The position numbers were made by a program, and so were the translations under genes. From positions 2,976,001 through 3,040,000 of the forward strand of contig CP087208.1 of the NCBI GenBank assembly GCA_020912385.1: DNA of 64,000 nt, given 5' to 3'. This document shows, in pieces, positions 33,165 through 44,161 of the stretch. How positions within the stretch are numbered: position 1 is the first letter of the stretch; every line of letters begins with the position of its first letter. This stretch comes from Neofusicoccum parvum. Lineage: Eukaryota > Ascomycota > Dothideomycetes > Botryosphaeriales > Botryosphaeriaceae. The notes beneath the pieces were generated by a model. The model worked only from the letters and a program-made list of their open reading frames with translations, searched no databases and had not been told where the DNA came from.

Positions 33165-34719
33165 ATGGCGTCCTCACTGTCCGCCGCCTTCATCGCCCTC
33201 CTGGCTGTCGTCCACGCCGCCGACCCCGTCATCCCCGGCGCCTCGTCCTACAATGGCCTCAATCTGGTGCCGCAGATGGGCTGGGACAACTGGAACGCCT
33301 TCCATTGCGATGTCTCGGAGCAGCTGCTGCTCGAGACGGCCCAGGCCATGGTCGACTATGGTCTGCGCGATCTGGGCTACCAATACGTCATTCTAGACGA
33401 CTGCTGGTCGGCTGGCCGCAACGAGTCCGGCTATCTTGTCCCCATCAAGGACAAGTTCCCGAATGGCATGCGATATGTTGCCGACAAGATCCACGAATTA
33501 GGCCTCAAGTTCGGCATGTACAGTTCGGCCGGAATCTTCACCTGTGGTCGTTACCCCGGCAGCTTGGGCTACGAGCAGAAGGACGCCGACGTCTTCGCCG
33601 AATGGGCGGTTGATTACCTTAAATATGACAACTGCTACAACCAGGGAGAAAGTGGGACTCCTAAGCTTAGCTTTGACCGCTACAATGTCATGAGCAAGGC
33701 CCTGAACAACACCGGTCGTCCGATCGTATACGCGATGTGCAACTGGGGCAACGACGACCCCTATGACTGGGCCTATACCATCGCCAACAGCTACCGTATG
33801 AGCGGAGACATCTACGACAGCTTCCAGCGCCCCGACGACCGCTGCCCCTGCACCGAGACTCCCTGCAACTGGCCCGGGTTCCACTGCTCGGTGATGAACA
33901 TCCTCAACAAGATGGCTCCCATCGTGTCCCGCTCGCAGTCAGGAGCCTTCAACGACATGGACATGCTCGAAGTTGGAAACGGCGGCCAGTCCGGTAAGCC
34001 CACACACCCCTTCCCTCTTCTTCCACCACTCTGAGCCCTAACACCCGCCCGCCACAGACTCTGAGTACGTCGTCCACTTCTCCATGTGGGCGATGATGTC
34101 CTCGCCCCTCCTCATCGGCACCAACATCCCCACCCTCTCCCCCGCCAACCTCGCCATCCTCTCCAACCCCGCCGTCATCGCCCTCAACCAAGACCCATCC
34201 GCCAGCGCCGGCAAGCGCGTGTGGCGCTACGCGGTCTCCGACGTCGACGCCGACGGCATGGGCGAGATCGCGCTGTGGACGCGCGTGCTCGACAACTCGG
34301 ACACGGTGGTCGCGCTCATCAACACCGGCAACGCCAGCCGCGCCATGAACGCCACCATGCGCGACATCTTCCTCGACCAGGCCACCGCCGGCGCCTACCG
34401 CGCCCCGCCCGAGCTGAGCACCACCTGGGACGTGTACGACCTGTGGGCGAACCGCATGAGCGACGATGAGGCCGCGGCGGTGATCGCGGGGAACGCGACG
34501 GCTGTGGGGGGCGCGGAGAGTGAGAGTCTGACGCGGTATAATGCCACGGCGTTGAGCTATGCGGATGGCTTGGCGGCGAACCATACGGCGCTGTATGGGA
34601 AGAAGATCGGGCAGTTGCTGCCGGGGGGGACGCTGGAGGCGGAGGTGGAGAGGCATAGTATTGGGTTGTTCAGGTTGAGGCCTGTGGCGGGGGCGTTGAA
34701 GAAGAGGGATGAGTTGTGA
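33165..34719 (+). CDS. Alpha-galactosidase, GH27
   Basis: Two exons, 33165-33993 and 34058-34719, give 496 residues. Residues 1-18 form a signal peptide ending VVHAAD. The GH27 barrel shows MGWDNWNAF, ILDDCW, the nucleophile Asp155 in LKYDNC, and the acid/base Asp266 in NDMDML. A C-terminal beta domain follows, with several N-x-S/T sites. It releases terminal alpha-galactose from raffinose-type sugars or galactomannan. The protein ends KKRDEL, and RDEL resembles an ER-retention signal, which is odd for a secreted enzyme. The intron is 64 nt, GTAAGC to CACAG. Confidence 0.93.
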
Positions 34720-35352
34720 GCGGGGTTGATGACGAACGATTAATGCTGCATGTGTGTATGGCCTTGGGGTGAGGGTTTCGGTAATGTAAATAAGAACATC
34801 TTGTGATGTCAAAAGCCATAATCTTGCCATGGTGAATTACGTGATACCTTGGCCTCACGTGTGTGTATAGAGGTAGAAAGATCTACTCGTTCTCCGGGTC
34901 GGTGATTTACACAACCACTACCCGGCGATTCGACCAAATCGTCCTACCTCACATCTTTTCGCATCAGTGACGCCTGATCGATATGTATGCAGCAGCAAGA
35001 AGCTTTCTTGAAGACCTCCATAGATATAACAATATGAAACTCCGTAATGGTAGGAAATTCGGATTCCAGCCTTCGATAGAGTGTCCATATCACGTGCTTT
35101 GGCTGCATGATGACTAAAGCGGTAAAGCGCATTTGAGAATAACATCGAACGTCGCAAATCCGGTCCAAAATCGATTCTTCGTTTTCTGAATTGCTGATTC
35201 ATGCCTAAGGCATCAATCAGGACAAGCTGTTAGATGCTATAAGAGGGTGTAAGAGGCTGCCACACGATCCTGCGCTTAACAAAGTTACAACGTCTGTACA
35301 TATAGGGGAATGCAAGAGCCTCCTAGTTTCTTTGAATGCTTCCCCAATGAAG
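34720..35352. other. Convergent intergenic region
   Basis: AT-rich, about 630 bp between two facing genes. Short frames only, and no repeat is recognised. Confidence 0.45.
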
Positions 35353-37119
35353 TTACCTATATACTAATTCTCTTGACACGAGAGCCTCCCCGTTTGCTCT
35401 GCCGAAGGTATACTCAATTCGACGTACATTGCCAGCATTTCCGTAATCAGCTACTGATATTCTGAGCTCCACAGGTCTCTTGAGCTCTCCGGTAAAAGCA
35501 GCTCCGCGGATCTTTTCCAGGCAGTCTCCATTGATTCCAGAAAGCAGCGCAACTATTCCGAAGCCCTTGCCGATTGGAGTGGAGTAAAAGAGAATGTTGA
35601 GACTGAAGGCGGCAAGAATCAGAACGGGCTGGATGACGAGCACGACATACAGGACCCAGCGATTGTGCAGCGCTGTCCGCGTCGACGTGACCTTTTCGTT
35701 GGTCGCAGGGTACAACAGCTCCCAGTGATTGTCCACGGACGTCCCGCCGTTCGTCATGAACACCATGCGAGACCAGTACAAGGTCGCCGCCGACACCGTC
35801 AACGCAGGATATTTCCAAGGCGAGGAATGCCGGACGGCCGCGAAATCATGGAGCGCTGAGACGAGAATGGGCAGCGCGTCCACCGGCAGTACGTCCGCCA
35901 TCTCCTTCGTGAAGACTGTTTGGTCTGTTGGCGTTCCAGAGCAGTGGCCTGAGGATAATCTGATGCCGGTTGAATTGACGACCCAAGTCCCTTCGCACCT
36001 CTCCCGTCTGGTGTTGAACATAGATGCATTGTGGCGAAAAGCGACACTGTTGGGATCGCTGGGGTCGTTAAAGGACTTCGTGGAAATGACGGTTTGGCCT
36101 TCGTCTTGCAGTTCGTAATAGAACCCCATGAAAGTTAGCAGGCCGTCAGGCTGGTCGGAGAGCAAAGATGAGTTTCCTGGTAAGAGACCGAAGTCGTACC
36201 AGTTGTACAGTTGGTATGAGGTAAACCCGTTTCGGCCAAGATCTGAGGCACTGTATTTGAAAGTGTCCTTCCAAAGTGAGTCATTAGAGCGGTATGCCTC
36301 CGACGACAAATTGTACCTGGACACTGTTGCGTTTACCGATGCGGAGATGGTCCAAAACTCATTCCCGCTAAGGTTCCTTTGGATCGAAAGAACATACTCG
36401 GGCATCGGGATGTCTAGGAGTGCTGCCGATGTGTTGTCTAGTAGCAAGGTATTGTAACCGTAGGCTTTGGGGAGTGCAGCCAGGGGTGGCATGTACGAGT
36501 CGTTGGCCGAGGCGGCCAGGAAGTCAGAAACAGCGTCGACCATCAGATACACCGGAGAAACTAGGGCTTCTTTGGATCCAAGTGGGGCTGGTGTCATCCC
36601 GTAAGTACCAGTAGATTCTGCGTTTATAATTCTGTCCGTTCGGCCTCCGGGGAAGCTTTTGTAGCCAATGCTCAAGACCAACGGGAGGGCAATGGAGACA
36701 AATACGACCAACCTCCACAGAAAGTGGGTCTGCGAAAGGAATATGCTATTCCTCAATATTGCGTCGTAGTTCTGTAGCCTTGAAGAACCCCACCGAGCTT
36801 CGAAAATGAGGAGGAATGTAGAGCCGACTCGCTTCAGGCAGAGGTTCATGATCGCAATCAAGAAACCCAGAACCACGATTTGGCCTTCATATCCAAGTTT
36901 CCACGAGAGAGATGCGTTAGGTTGCACAACGCATACTGCCACAACTAGGCAGACGAGTGATGCTACCACAGCGCAAACGTCGATGATATCGCAGATAGAT
37001 TTCGAGCCGGCCCGCCCAAGCGAAGGCTCAGCAGGTGATGTGATGTTATCCGCTTGTGCCGGAGACGGATCTCTGAGGCGTATTGGGGGAGTAGAATCGC
37101 CTAGCCTAGTGTACTCCAT
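35353..37119 (-). CDS. Large multi-pass membrane protein of uncharacterised fungal family
   Basis: Intronless, 588 residues from the ATG at 37119 (MEYTRLGD); upstream in-frame codons lack an ATG. Helices lie near residues 42-65, 80-97 and 134-154, then a long ectodomain with more than ten N-x-S/T sites. A last helix near 500-525 (WVLYVVLVIQPVLILAAF) is followed by a short cytosolic tail. The layout, though not obvious identity, matches the gene at 11516-13916. Members are common in mould genomes and have no known function. Unlike its relative in this window, this copy is intact. Confidence 0.75.
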   Translation of the reverse strand: MEYTRLGDSTPPIRLRDPSPAQADNITSPAEPSLGRAGSKSICDIIDVCAVVASLVCLVVAVCVVQPNASLSWKLGYEGQIVVLGFLIAIMNLCLKRVGSTFLLIFEARWGSSRLQNYDAILRNSIFLSQTHFLWRLVVFVSIALPLVLSIGYKSFPGGRTDRIINAESTGTYGMTPAPLGSKEALVSPVYLMVDAVSDFLAASANDSYMPPLAALPKAYGYNTLLLDNTSAALLDIPMPEYVLSIQRNLSGNEFWTISASVNATVSRYNLSSEAYRSNDSLWKDTFKYSASDLGRNGFTSYQLYNWYDFGLLPGNSSLLSDQPDGLLTFMGFYYELQDEGQTVISTKSFNDPSDPNSVAFRHNASMFNTRRERCEGTWVVNSTGIRLSSGHCSGTPTDQTVFTKEMADVLPVDALPILVSALHDFAAVRHSSPWKYPALTVSAATLYWSRMVFMTNGGTSVDNHWELLYPATNEKVTSTRTALHNRWVLYVVLVIQPVLILAAFSLNILFYSTPIGKGFGIVALLSGINGDCLEKIRGAAFTGELKRPVELRISVADYGNAGNVRRIEYTFGRANGEALVSRELVYR

Positions 37120-37931
37120 TTTGATTGTGATGGTAGAGAGAAAAGCAATCAGGATTGAGGACTGTATAAATGCAGCATGGTGGAGAGTCTTTGTTCCCGA
37201 TCTTCTCTTCACCCGGCACCGAGGTTTTCCACCTCATAAATTAGGGTGGGCATTGTGACTTGGGCGTCATTACTCAGCGCTAGTGATCGCCAGCTTACTT
37301 GCATTATGCTCCTACATACGCTAGGCAGAAGCCTTTACCTGTGGGGGCGACGGACCAAAAGAAGTTGTTGGCGGAACATCTTTGCTGATCGTTACCCCGC
37401 ACATCACTCATCATACATAGGCGCACATCGTTATGCCCCTGCACATAATAGGACAGGGTCAAGTGCAAGTGTAGCTGGCTTTGGTAGCTGGACTCGAGAG
37501 GGGACTTTGACGTGCTCGTAGAACATGCTACTGGGTGCAACCGGTGATCTATCCAGAGGATGGCGAGTCCAAATCTATATATTATCATAAGGAAGAAGTT
37601 TTCCGATGCATCGACCTTTAAATAATAGCAAATGGTCACACTTCGCTCAGTTTACTGGTATTTGGGCCGTCTACAGATGCTTGGGAAGCATTGCCGGGTT
37701 GCAGCGGCGTGCGGAGGTTCTGATTGGCTGTAGCTGTTGCCCATCTACCACTCACGATAATTGGCACTGGGAATATTTCATCCTTACATTCTTGATTATG
37801 ATGTTTTCTTTGTCAGGCTCCAAGATACCACGTCTCCTGTGTTAACGATTCCATATCCTTAATATGCTCTAAACCCCACGTCAAATCACCTCACCACGAC
37901 AGACGTCCTTGTCTCGTCGCACCTGCCTTCC
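37120..37931. other. Intergenic region
   Basis: About 800 bp between a membrane-protein gene and an SDR, both on the minus strand. No supportable gene. Confidence 0.45.
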
Positions 37932-38760
37932 TCAGACCATCAACATTCCACCAGAAGCCGAAATACTCTGGCCAGTAAGCCAGCGGCTTTGCGGCTCAGC
38001 AATCATAGCGACGAGAGGAGCAATGTCGTCGGGCTCCCCGAGTCGGTGCCCTAACGGAGTCAGCTGCATCTGCAGTTTCTGGGCTTCCCCTGGAACCTTG
38101 TCCAGCAGATCCGACTTGGTTGGACCAGGCTCGACCGCATTTACCGTGTGACCATGGGGGCCCAGCTCTGCGGCCAGCCCGCGCGTCAAGCCCTCCAGCC
38201 CAGCCTTCGACGCGAGATACACGCACATGTTTGGTACGCCGATGCGCGCTCCAACCGACGAGATGTTGATGATCCGTCCTGGCCGGCGTAGGTGAGGCAG
38301 GACCTCTTTGGTCATGAATAAAACTGCGCGCAGGTTGATGCTCATGCAGTTATCGTACTCTTCTGGAGTTATATCCTGGAGAGGGCTGGGGAATGCGACG
38401 CCGGCGTTGTTGACGAGAATGTCGATAGAGTCGCCGAACGCAGCGGTTGTTTCGAGGACAATCTTCTTCGGTGAATTCAAGTCTTGAAGGTTTGCTTGAC
38501 ATGCGATTGCTGCAGCGCCATTTCCCAGCGCATTGATTTTGTAGACAGTTTCTTCGACTGCCTTCTGGCTACTCGGCGACGTGTATGTTAGTGCCACCTA
38601 TCGTTGGCGTTAGAGCTTTAGTCTTCTACTTGTATAGGCGTATACGTACCTTTGCTCCGCGATTAGCAAGCTCAAGTGCGATTGCAATTCCAATGCCTCG
38701 TGAGGCACCGGTCACGATGGCTACCTTGCCGGAGAGACTCGCTTGTACGTTCGAAGCCAT
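37932..38760 (-). CDS. Short-chain dehydrogenase/reductase (THN reductase/ketoacyl reductase-like)
   Basis: Two exons, 38650-38760 and 37932-38597, with a 52-nt intron (GTACGT to GATAG), give 258 residues. It has TGASRGIG at 17-24, NNAG at 100-103, Ser150 and Tyr164-Lys168 in YLASK. The C-terminus WLTGQSISASGGMLMV is typical of fungal polyketide-type ketoreductases such as tetrahydroxynaphthalene or versicolorin reductases. Its end resembles the SDR at 15456-16265, but that gene lacks the intron. A naphthol-like substrate is possible but unproven, and no polyketide synthase is in the window. Confidence 0.88.
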
Positions 38761-40261
38761 TTTCGGAAGTGCGAAAGCAAATGAAGAACTAGTTTCGATC
38801 CAAGTCAAAGAGCTATGATTGCTTGCAATTCAGCTATTAGGATAGAAATGGCCTGTATCTTTATAGTGTAATCGGCTATTCCTAATCTCGGATGTCAAAC
38901 TTTTACTGCGGAGTGAGGTTATGCTCCTAAGTACAAGATGGCTCCACTATAAAGCGGGTTCTATCGTTGAAGGACGATTTGATAGTTTGCGTATTCGTGT
39001 TCGGGGTTTTAAGATCAACATTGATAGTAAGATAGGTGAGCATATTTTTACTGCGGGGCGGAAGCGCGGGGATGAGCACGCAATGCATTCCACCCGCTTC
39101 TTCAGACAGTCTCTTTCCCGAAGACCGAAAAGAGACTTCGGGTCTTCGGCAATGCTAATGAAACATACAGTTTTTTCTAATTACATGCAGTCATCCTTCT
39201 AAAAACAAAAAATAAAGAGATCGATAGAACCTTTTCAATATCTCATCAACTTTTCCTGCTCTTGCCTCTTGATGCTTCCTTTATGTGCGAGAAATAGATA
39301 GGGACGACAGCACATACACTGGCTGACATGAGTAGAGCCAGGTTGTTTTGACCTCATACATCAGGTCAACCGAGGCTTTCTTGCAGCCATGCCTTCACAG
39401 TGGGTTGGAATATAATAGAGGAGCAGAATTGTTCCCTAGCTGACAGTGGATATCAACCAAGGACAGCATTTGCTTGGGAACTCGGAGTATTCGTCTGGAT
39501 AGCTTTGGCATGCGCTTCAAGGCAGTTTTTCGCCTGCAAGAATGCCTGATTCCCATGGCTTGGCGTGTGCTTCGGTTGACTGGCTTCCCTGGCGTGGATT
39601 GCTAAGCACGTCTCCGTGTCATTTTGTCGGCAAGCCTGGATAATACGTGGGGCCCACCTTCGTGCTATATGAACCTAACTCAGGCAAGCGTAAAGCATAT
39701 CTGTCCGATTGGCGTATAGATTAGCATCACGTGGATTCGCGGAATGGCGGCACCGCGACTGTATCTATGGCGACCCACCGTCGCGTACCCCTGCCCCATA
39801 TTCGCTGTCGGTGGTCCTGCAGCCCGGAGATAGGATTACTTCCGACGGAGACATTGCTAAGCTCTAGACTTGGTTTATCCCAATGATTTCAATGATATGT
39901 CCAGCGGGACCGCTTCATCGCTGGTGGATCCCCTCGTCAGCAGTCCCTCGTCCTAAACATCGTACTACGTACAGAGATACAATAGCAACCGAAACTATCC
40001 GAGCTGTACCGAATGCACCAGGAGTCAGTGCGTCAGGGGTGACTCACGCTAAGCCAACGGCTAGTTTTAGACGCGCGATTGTTGAGAATTCAGGCATCTA
40101 CATAGGAAGCCGAGTCTAAAACTATACTGATTACTGATAATCACACAAGGCGTATAAAAGTGCAGAAAACAGTTCACATCGCAACCCACTCTACGCACCG
40201 TATCAGTTCCACCGTCCACGAAGAGCATTGCGTCCAGAATTTCTCCCCTCCATCTGCCACC
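38761..40261. other. Divergent intergenic region, about 1.5 kb
   Basis: A minus-strand TATAAAG lies at 38859-38865, 99 nt from the SDR start. A plus-strand TATAAAAG lies at 40153-40160, 102 nt from the esterase ATG. A short inverted-repeat phrase, TCTTTCCCGAAGACCGAAAAGAGA, lies near 39111-39134. No gene is seen. Confidence 0.45.
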
Positions 40262-41254
40262 ATGATGGAACTCGACCCCGACGACCATTCCCGCTTCGAC
40301 AACTTCCGCATCCTCACCACAACCTACAAAACCGTCGCCTCCCACGCCATCACGACCGACATCCTCATCCCCTCGCACCTCCTCTCCACCCCATCCCCGC
40401 ACCAACCCCGCCCCATCCTCCTCCGCTTCCACGGCGGCGGCCTCACCGCCTCCTCAAGCCTCTTCCCGCCCTTCTTCGCGCCCTGGCACCTCCAGCTCGC
40501 GACGCGCCACTCCGCCATCATCGTCAGCCCCAACTACCGGCTCCTCCCAGAATCCAGCATCCACGACGTCCTCGCCGACATCGCCTCGCTCTGGACCTGG
40601 CTGCACGCCACCCTCCCCACCTACCTCACCACCCAGACCGCCGGCGCCGTCGCACCCGACACCACGCGCATCATGACGGCCGGCGACAGCGCAGGCGGGT
40701 ACCTGAGCGTGATGCTTGGGCTGAGCCAGCCCGCGGGCGTGCGCGCCGTCACGGCGGCGTACCCGCTGCTCGACGTGCGCGCGCCGCACTTCACCGCCGC
40801 GTACGCGAAGCCGATGTTCGGGGGGCGGGTGGCGCCGCTGCCGCGGCGGGTGGTGGACGAGCACGTGGCGCGCGTGCGGGCGGGCGCGGCGCCGGCGGTG
40901 GTGTCGGCGGACGCGCGGTTGGAGCGCGCGGCGCTGATGTTCGCGGTCGTGCAGAACGGCGTGTACGCGGAGCTGATGCCGGCGGCGGAGAGGGGCCTGT
41001 TTCCGCTGGACAGGATCGAGGATTGCGAGAGGCTGCCGAGGGGCGGCGTGTTTGTGTGGCATGGGGAGGAGGACTCGGTGGTGCCGGTGGAGGGGAGCAG
41101 GAAGTTCGAGGAGTTGGTGAGGAGGGTGGATCCTGAGTTGAAGGTGAGGGTGGCGGTGAGGCCGGGGGATCATGGGTTTGACGAGGATGCGAGCATCGAT
41201 GAAGAGTGGATGGCAGAGGGGTTGGATAAGGTTGTGCAGGCCTGGTTGGCTTGA
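40262..41254 (+). CDS. HSL-type alpha/beta hydrolase (esterase/lipase)
   Basis: Intronless, 330 residues from the ATG at 40262 (MMELDPDD); the upstream frame starts with no ATG. HGGG marks the oxyanion hole, GDSAGG the nucleophilic Ser, then an Asp in GEEDSVVP and His in GDHGFD. This is the full triad of the hormone-sensitive-lipase family. Substrate probably a short acyl ester or a metabolite. No signal peptide, so intracellular. The 5' half is C-rich and the 3' half G-rich at third positions, creating long spurious frames on the other strand. Confidence 0.88.
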   Translation: MMELDPDDHSRFDNFRILTTTYKTVASHAITTDILIPSHLLSTPSPHQPRPILLRFHGGGLTASSSLFPPFFAPWHLQLATRHSAIIVSPNYRLLPESSIHDVLADIASLWTWLHATLPTYLTTQTAGAVAPDTTRIMTAGDSAGGYLSVMLGLSQPAGVRAVTAAYPLLDVRAPHFTAAYAKPMFGGRVAPLPRRVVDEHVARVRAGAAPAVVSADARLERAALMFAVVQNGVYAELMPAAERGLFPLDRIEDCERLPRGGVFVWHGEEDSVVPVEGSRKFEELVRRVDPELKVRVAVRPGDHGFDEDASIDEEWMAEGLDKVVQAWLA

Positions 41255-42060
41255 GACTGCTGTCGTGGTGCTATCAATTGAAGATACGCGGGGATTCTGG
41301 AAAGGATGGAGATGGTTCACTAAGTGCTGATACCCACAAGCACGCTACATCAAACCTCTAAGTATTTCCAAAGCTCATACTACCCTTATTTAGAATTGGA
41401 AGGCACACTGGCTTGGAACTCTTGCACACAGACTGCTGGACGTTAACACATCTCTCCGGGTTGGTAAAGCGTGTGAAGGTTCCGAATGGCTGGTGGGCTA
41501 GCCGTCCCAACACCGTCTGCGGCGTATGGAAGGCCGTACTGAAGCTGGAATGATTAGGAGTCCAATTGATTCTGAAGAAGATGAGGCTTACGCAACGCAC
41601 TACATCTTGTGCGCATATTGCCCTGTACTGCAGATTAGGACTATCTGTAGCCTCATGAGAGAGTCGTATTTGATAGGCGTCTGCATTATCAATAGCTTGC
41701 CGGTCCCCGCTGGTCCAATATACAGCTAACTGCCGAGACGTGAATGGATGCCTTTCTAAGTCCGCCCTGAGAGTTTGCTGACAGCGACTTTGACCGAGGA
41801 GCCATTTCGGAAGTGGGGGCGCACTGCCCCGCACGCCTCACCAGTGCCCCGCCAGGCAGACAGTTACGTAACCCCCGGCCACAATCTTCCCAGATATAAA
41901 GAGTGGGCAAAACGCAAGCCACGAGATGTCTAAGGGCGTTAGGTGCAAGTAGATTCCGACTACGACTTGTTTTTCTTCTTACTGAAACCCGAATATCCTC
42001 CTTCACGGCCGATTATCCAACTCAGAAAGCGGAAGCGGTCGTCTTCGAGGCTGAGAAAAC
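41255..42060. other. Intergenic region
   Basis: About 800 bp before the D-aminopeptidase gene. No gene or repeat is recognised, and no TATA box is obvious. Confidence 0.4.
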
Positions 42061-43668
42061 ATGTCGGTCACCCCTCAGTCTGTCCAGCGAGTGCTGGAGA
42101 CAATCCCAGACCTCTATCGCGGACCAGGCGGAGCAGTGGCCGTCTTGAAGGATGGCGAACTCATCGGGCAGCACGTGTGGGGATACGCCGACGTCGATCA
42201 GAGGATAGCCATGAAGTCAGATACGCTGGTCCCAATTTGCTCCATCACCAAGCAACTGGTGGCCGCGGCGATGCTCGATCTGGAGCGCAGCCCACCGCCA
42301 GAGATTGCCGCGCTCGGCGACGTCAGAACGCAGCTCACGGACAAGATCCGCGAGATGGTGCGTCCGGAGCTGCACGACAGCGGAATGACCGTCGATTACT
42401 TGTGCGACATGCAATCCGGCTTCCGTGACTACTGGGCCCTGTGCACGCCCCTGGGCTCCAAGCCGGACACTCCGTTCTCGATAGCGGATGACTCTCGCCC
42501 GATTCTGGACCGGATCAAGACGCTGCACTTCCAGCCGGGCATGCAGTTCTCTTACTCCAACACGAACTGGCACATCCTTGGGCGCGCGATCGAGGCCATC
42601 AGCAAGCAGCCTCTCCCGGACTTGGTTGCCGAACGAGTCTTTGCCCCCGCGGGCATGAAGACGGCGAGCCTCGTGCCCGACACCGCGCAGCAGCCCGGCC
42701 CCTGTGTTGGCTACGAAGGAGACGAGCAGCACGGCTTCGTTCCGGCAACGAACCGGATAGAATGGTCTGGCGACGCCGGCGCCATCGCGTCTCTCGAGGA
42801 CATGATTTCCTACGAGCGGCACTTTGATCAAAGTTGGTCTGGCCCCCAGAGCTGGTACCGAGCCGCAGCGACCCCGAAGGCGTTTGGCGACGGAAGGCCT
42901 GCAAGGTACCGGTATGGCCTGAAGCACGTCGAGCTGCACGGGGTGGCCACCGTGGGCCACGGCGGCGCGCTCCGCGGCTATCGACTGCACCGCCGCTACG
43001 TGCCGAGCGAGCGCCTTTCCGCCATCGTCCTGTTCAACCACGAAGCCTCTGCAGAAGAAGCGGCGGCGCACATCTTGACGAAGGTGTTGAACCTTTCATC
43101 GCCGGAGCCCCAGGCCGTCAGCCCTGCTCAGGAGTGGTTTGGAGTTTTCCTCGATCGGGAATCCCGGATGGCCGTCACCGTCAGCCCGGGCAGCAGCGGG
43201 AAGCTCCTCATCGCGTACCCCCGCCACCCTGAGTCTGTCGCGCTTGTTGGACCCAAGGAAGCTCGGTCGCGGGATCTGGCTGCGACAATTGATGGGGACT
43301 CCCTCCGCATTGACCGCATCGAGGACAATCTCAAGATCGATGCCCAGCGTCTCGCGCCGCTCGATCCCGCTCTCGACGGTTCATTTTTGTCGGGTGACTA
43401 CCACTGCAAGGAACTCGATTCTGTGCTTCACTGCAGTGGTCACGGTAGAATGCTGTACGCCACCTTCGACGGACATTTTGGCCAGGGACCAGCACATCTG
43501 ATGCGTCCTCTTGGAGGGGATGTCTGGGCAATGGCAGATCCGCGCGGCATGGACGCCCCAGCGCCCGGTGACTGGACAGTCGTGTTGCACCGTAACGAGC
43601 AGGGTGGTATTGTTGGCCTAACGATCGGCTGCTGGTTGGCTAGAGGACTCGAGTTCGTGAGAATATGA
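42061..43668 (+). CDS. dap: D-aminopeptidase (serine peptidase S12, DAP-type)
   Basis: Intronless, 535 residues. The penicillin-binding fold has SITK at Ser61-Lys64, Tyr165-Ser-Asn167, and His300 in GHGG, the same set as the bacterial DAP triad. Similarity to the Ochrobactrum enzyme extends through the two C-terminal beta domains: blocks such as GPGGAVAV, PICSITKQ, GFRDYWAL, TNRIEW, GALRGYR and GCWLARG recur in the same order, which is my recollection rather than an alignment. The enzyme removes N-terminal D-residues from peptides. The gene lacks introns and its closest recalled relatives are bacterial, so transfer from bacteria is likely. No signal peptide. Confidence 0.9.
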   Translation: MSVTPQSVQRVLETIPDLYRGPGGAVAVLKDGELIGQHVWGYADVDQRIAMKSDTLVPICSITKQLVAAAMLDLERSPPPEIAALGDVRTQLTDKIREMVRPELHDSGMTVDYLCDMQSGFRDYWALCTPLGSKPDTPFSIADDSRPILDRIKTLHFQPGMQFSYSNTNWHILGRAIEAISKQPLPDLVAERVFAPAGMKTASLVPDTAQQPGPCVGYEGDEQHGFVPATNRIEWSGDAGAIASLEDMISYERHFDQSWSGPQSWYRAAATPKAFGDGRPARYRYGLKHVELHGVATVGHGGALRGYRLHRRYVPSERLSAIVLFNHEASAEEAAAHILTKVLNLSSPEPQAVSPAQEWFGVFLDRESRMAVTVSPGSSGKLLIAYPRHPESVALVGPKEARSRDLAATIDGDSLRIDRIEDNLKIDAQRLAPLDPALDGSFLSGDYHCKELDSVLHCSGHGRMLYATFDGHFGQGPAHLMRPLGGDVWAMADPRGMDAPAPGDWTVVLHRNEQGGIVGLTIGCWLARGLEFVRI

Positions 43669-44161
43669 GGGAAGGTCTCGTATCGTTCAAGGGACGAATT
43701 TGTGCCGTGTCGTGTTTGCGTCGGCCTTGAAGAAACTATTTTTGATGTTGAGACGCTCTCCAACCAGCACAGTGGATGTTTTGTGAAAGACGCGCCGTAC
43801 TTTGCGCCACGTGTAAGCGACTTCGGTTGATTTGTAAGGTTCGGATGCAGAGTTGCCGGTTTCCCGTTCCGGGACGCGACGGTATTCCTTACGCTATAGC
43901 GAAGCTCTTCCATTACTAAGGATTGATCATACTGCTATAAGCCATTCACTCCTCAAACTATGATTCGGAAAGGATGGACTCGGCTTTCGGTGATCATCGT
44001 ATGCCGTGCTTACTGGTGCAGAGAAGGATCCAAACGCCGAAAACCTCTACTTTCAATCTTCAAAGTAGACCGCAACTAGCAAATTTCATATAAATATCCT
44101 AACCCTTGCTCCAAGAAAATTTACTAGTTACAATCAGCCAGTTGACAAAAATTCTCACAAA
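43669..44161. other. Intergenic region before the pirin gene
   Basis: About 490 bp. It includes an AT-rich stretch just before the pirin ATG. Nothing else is seen. Confidence 0.4.
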
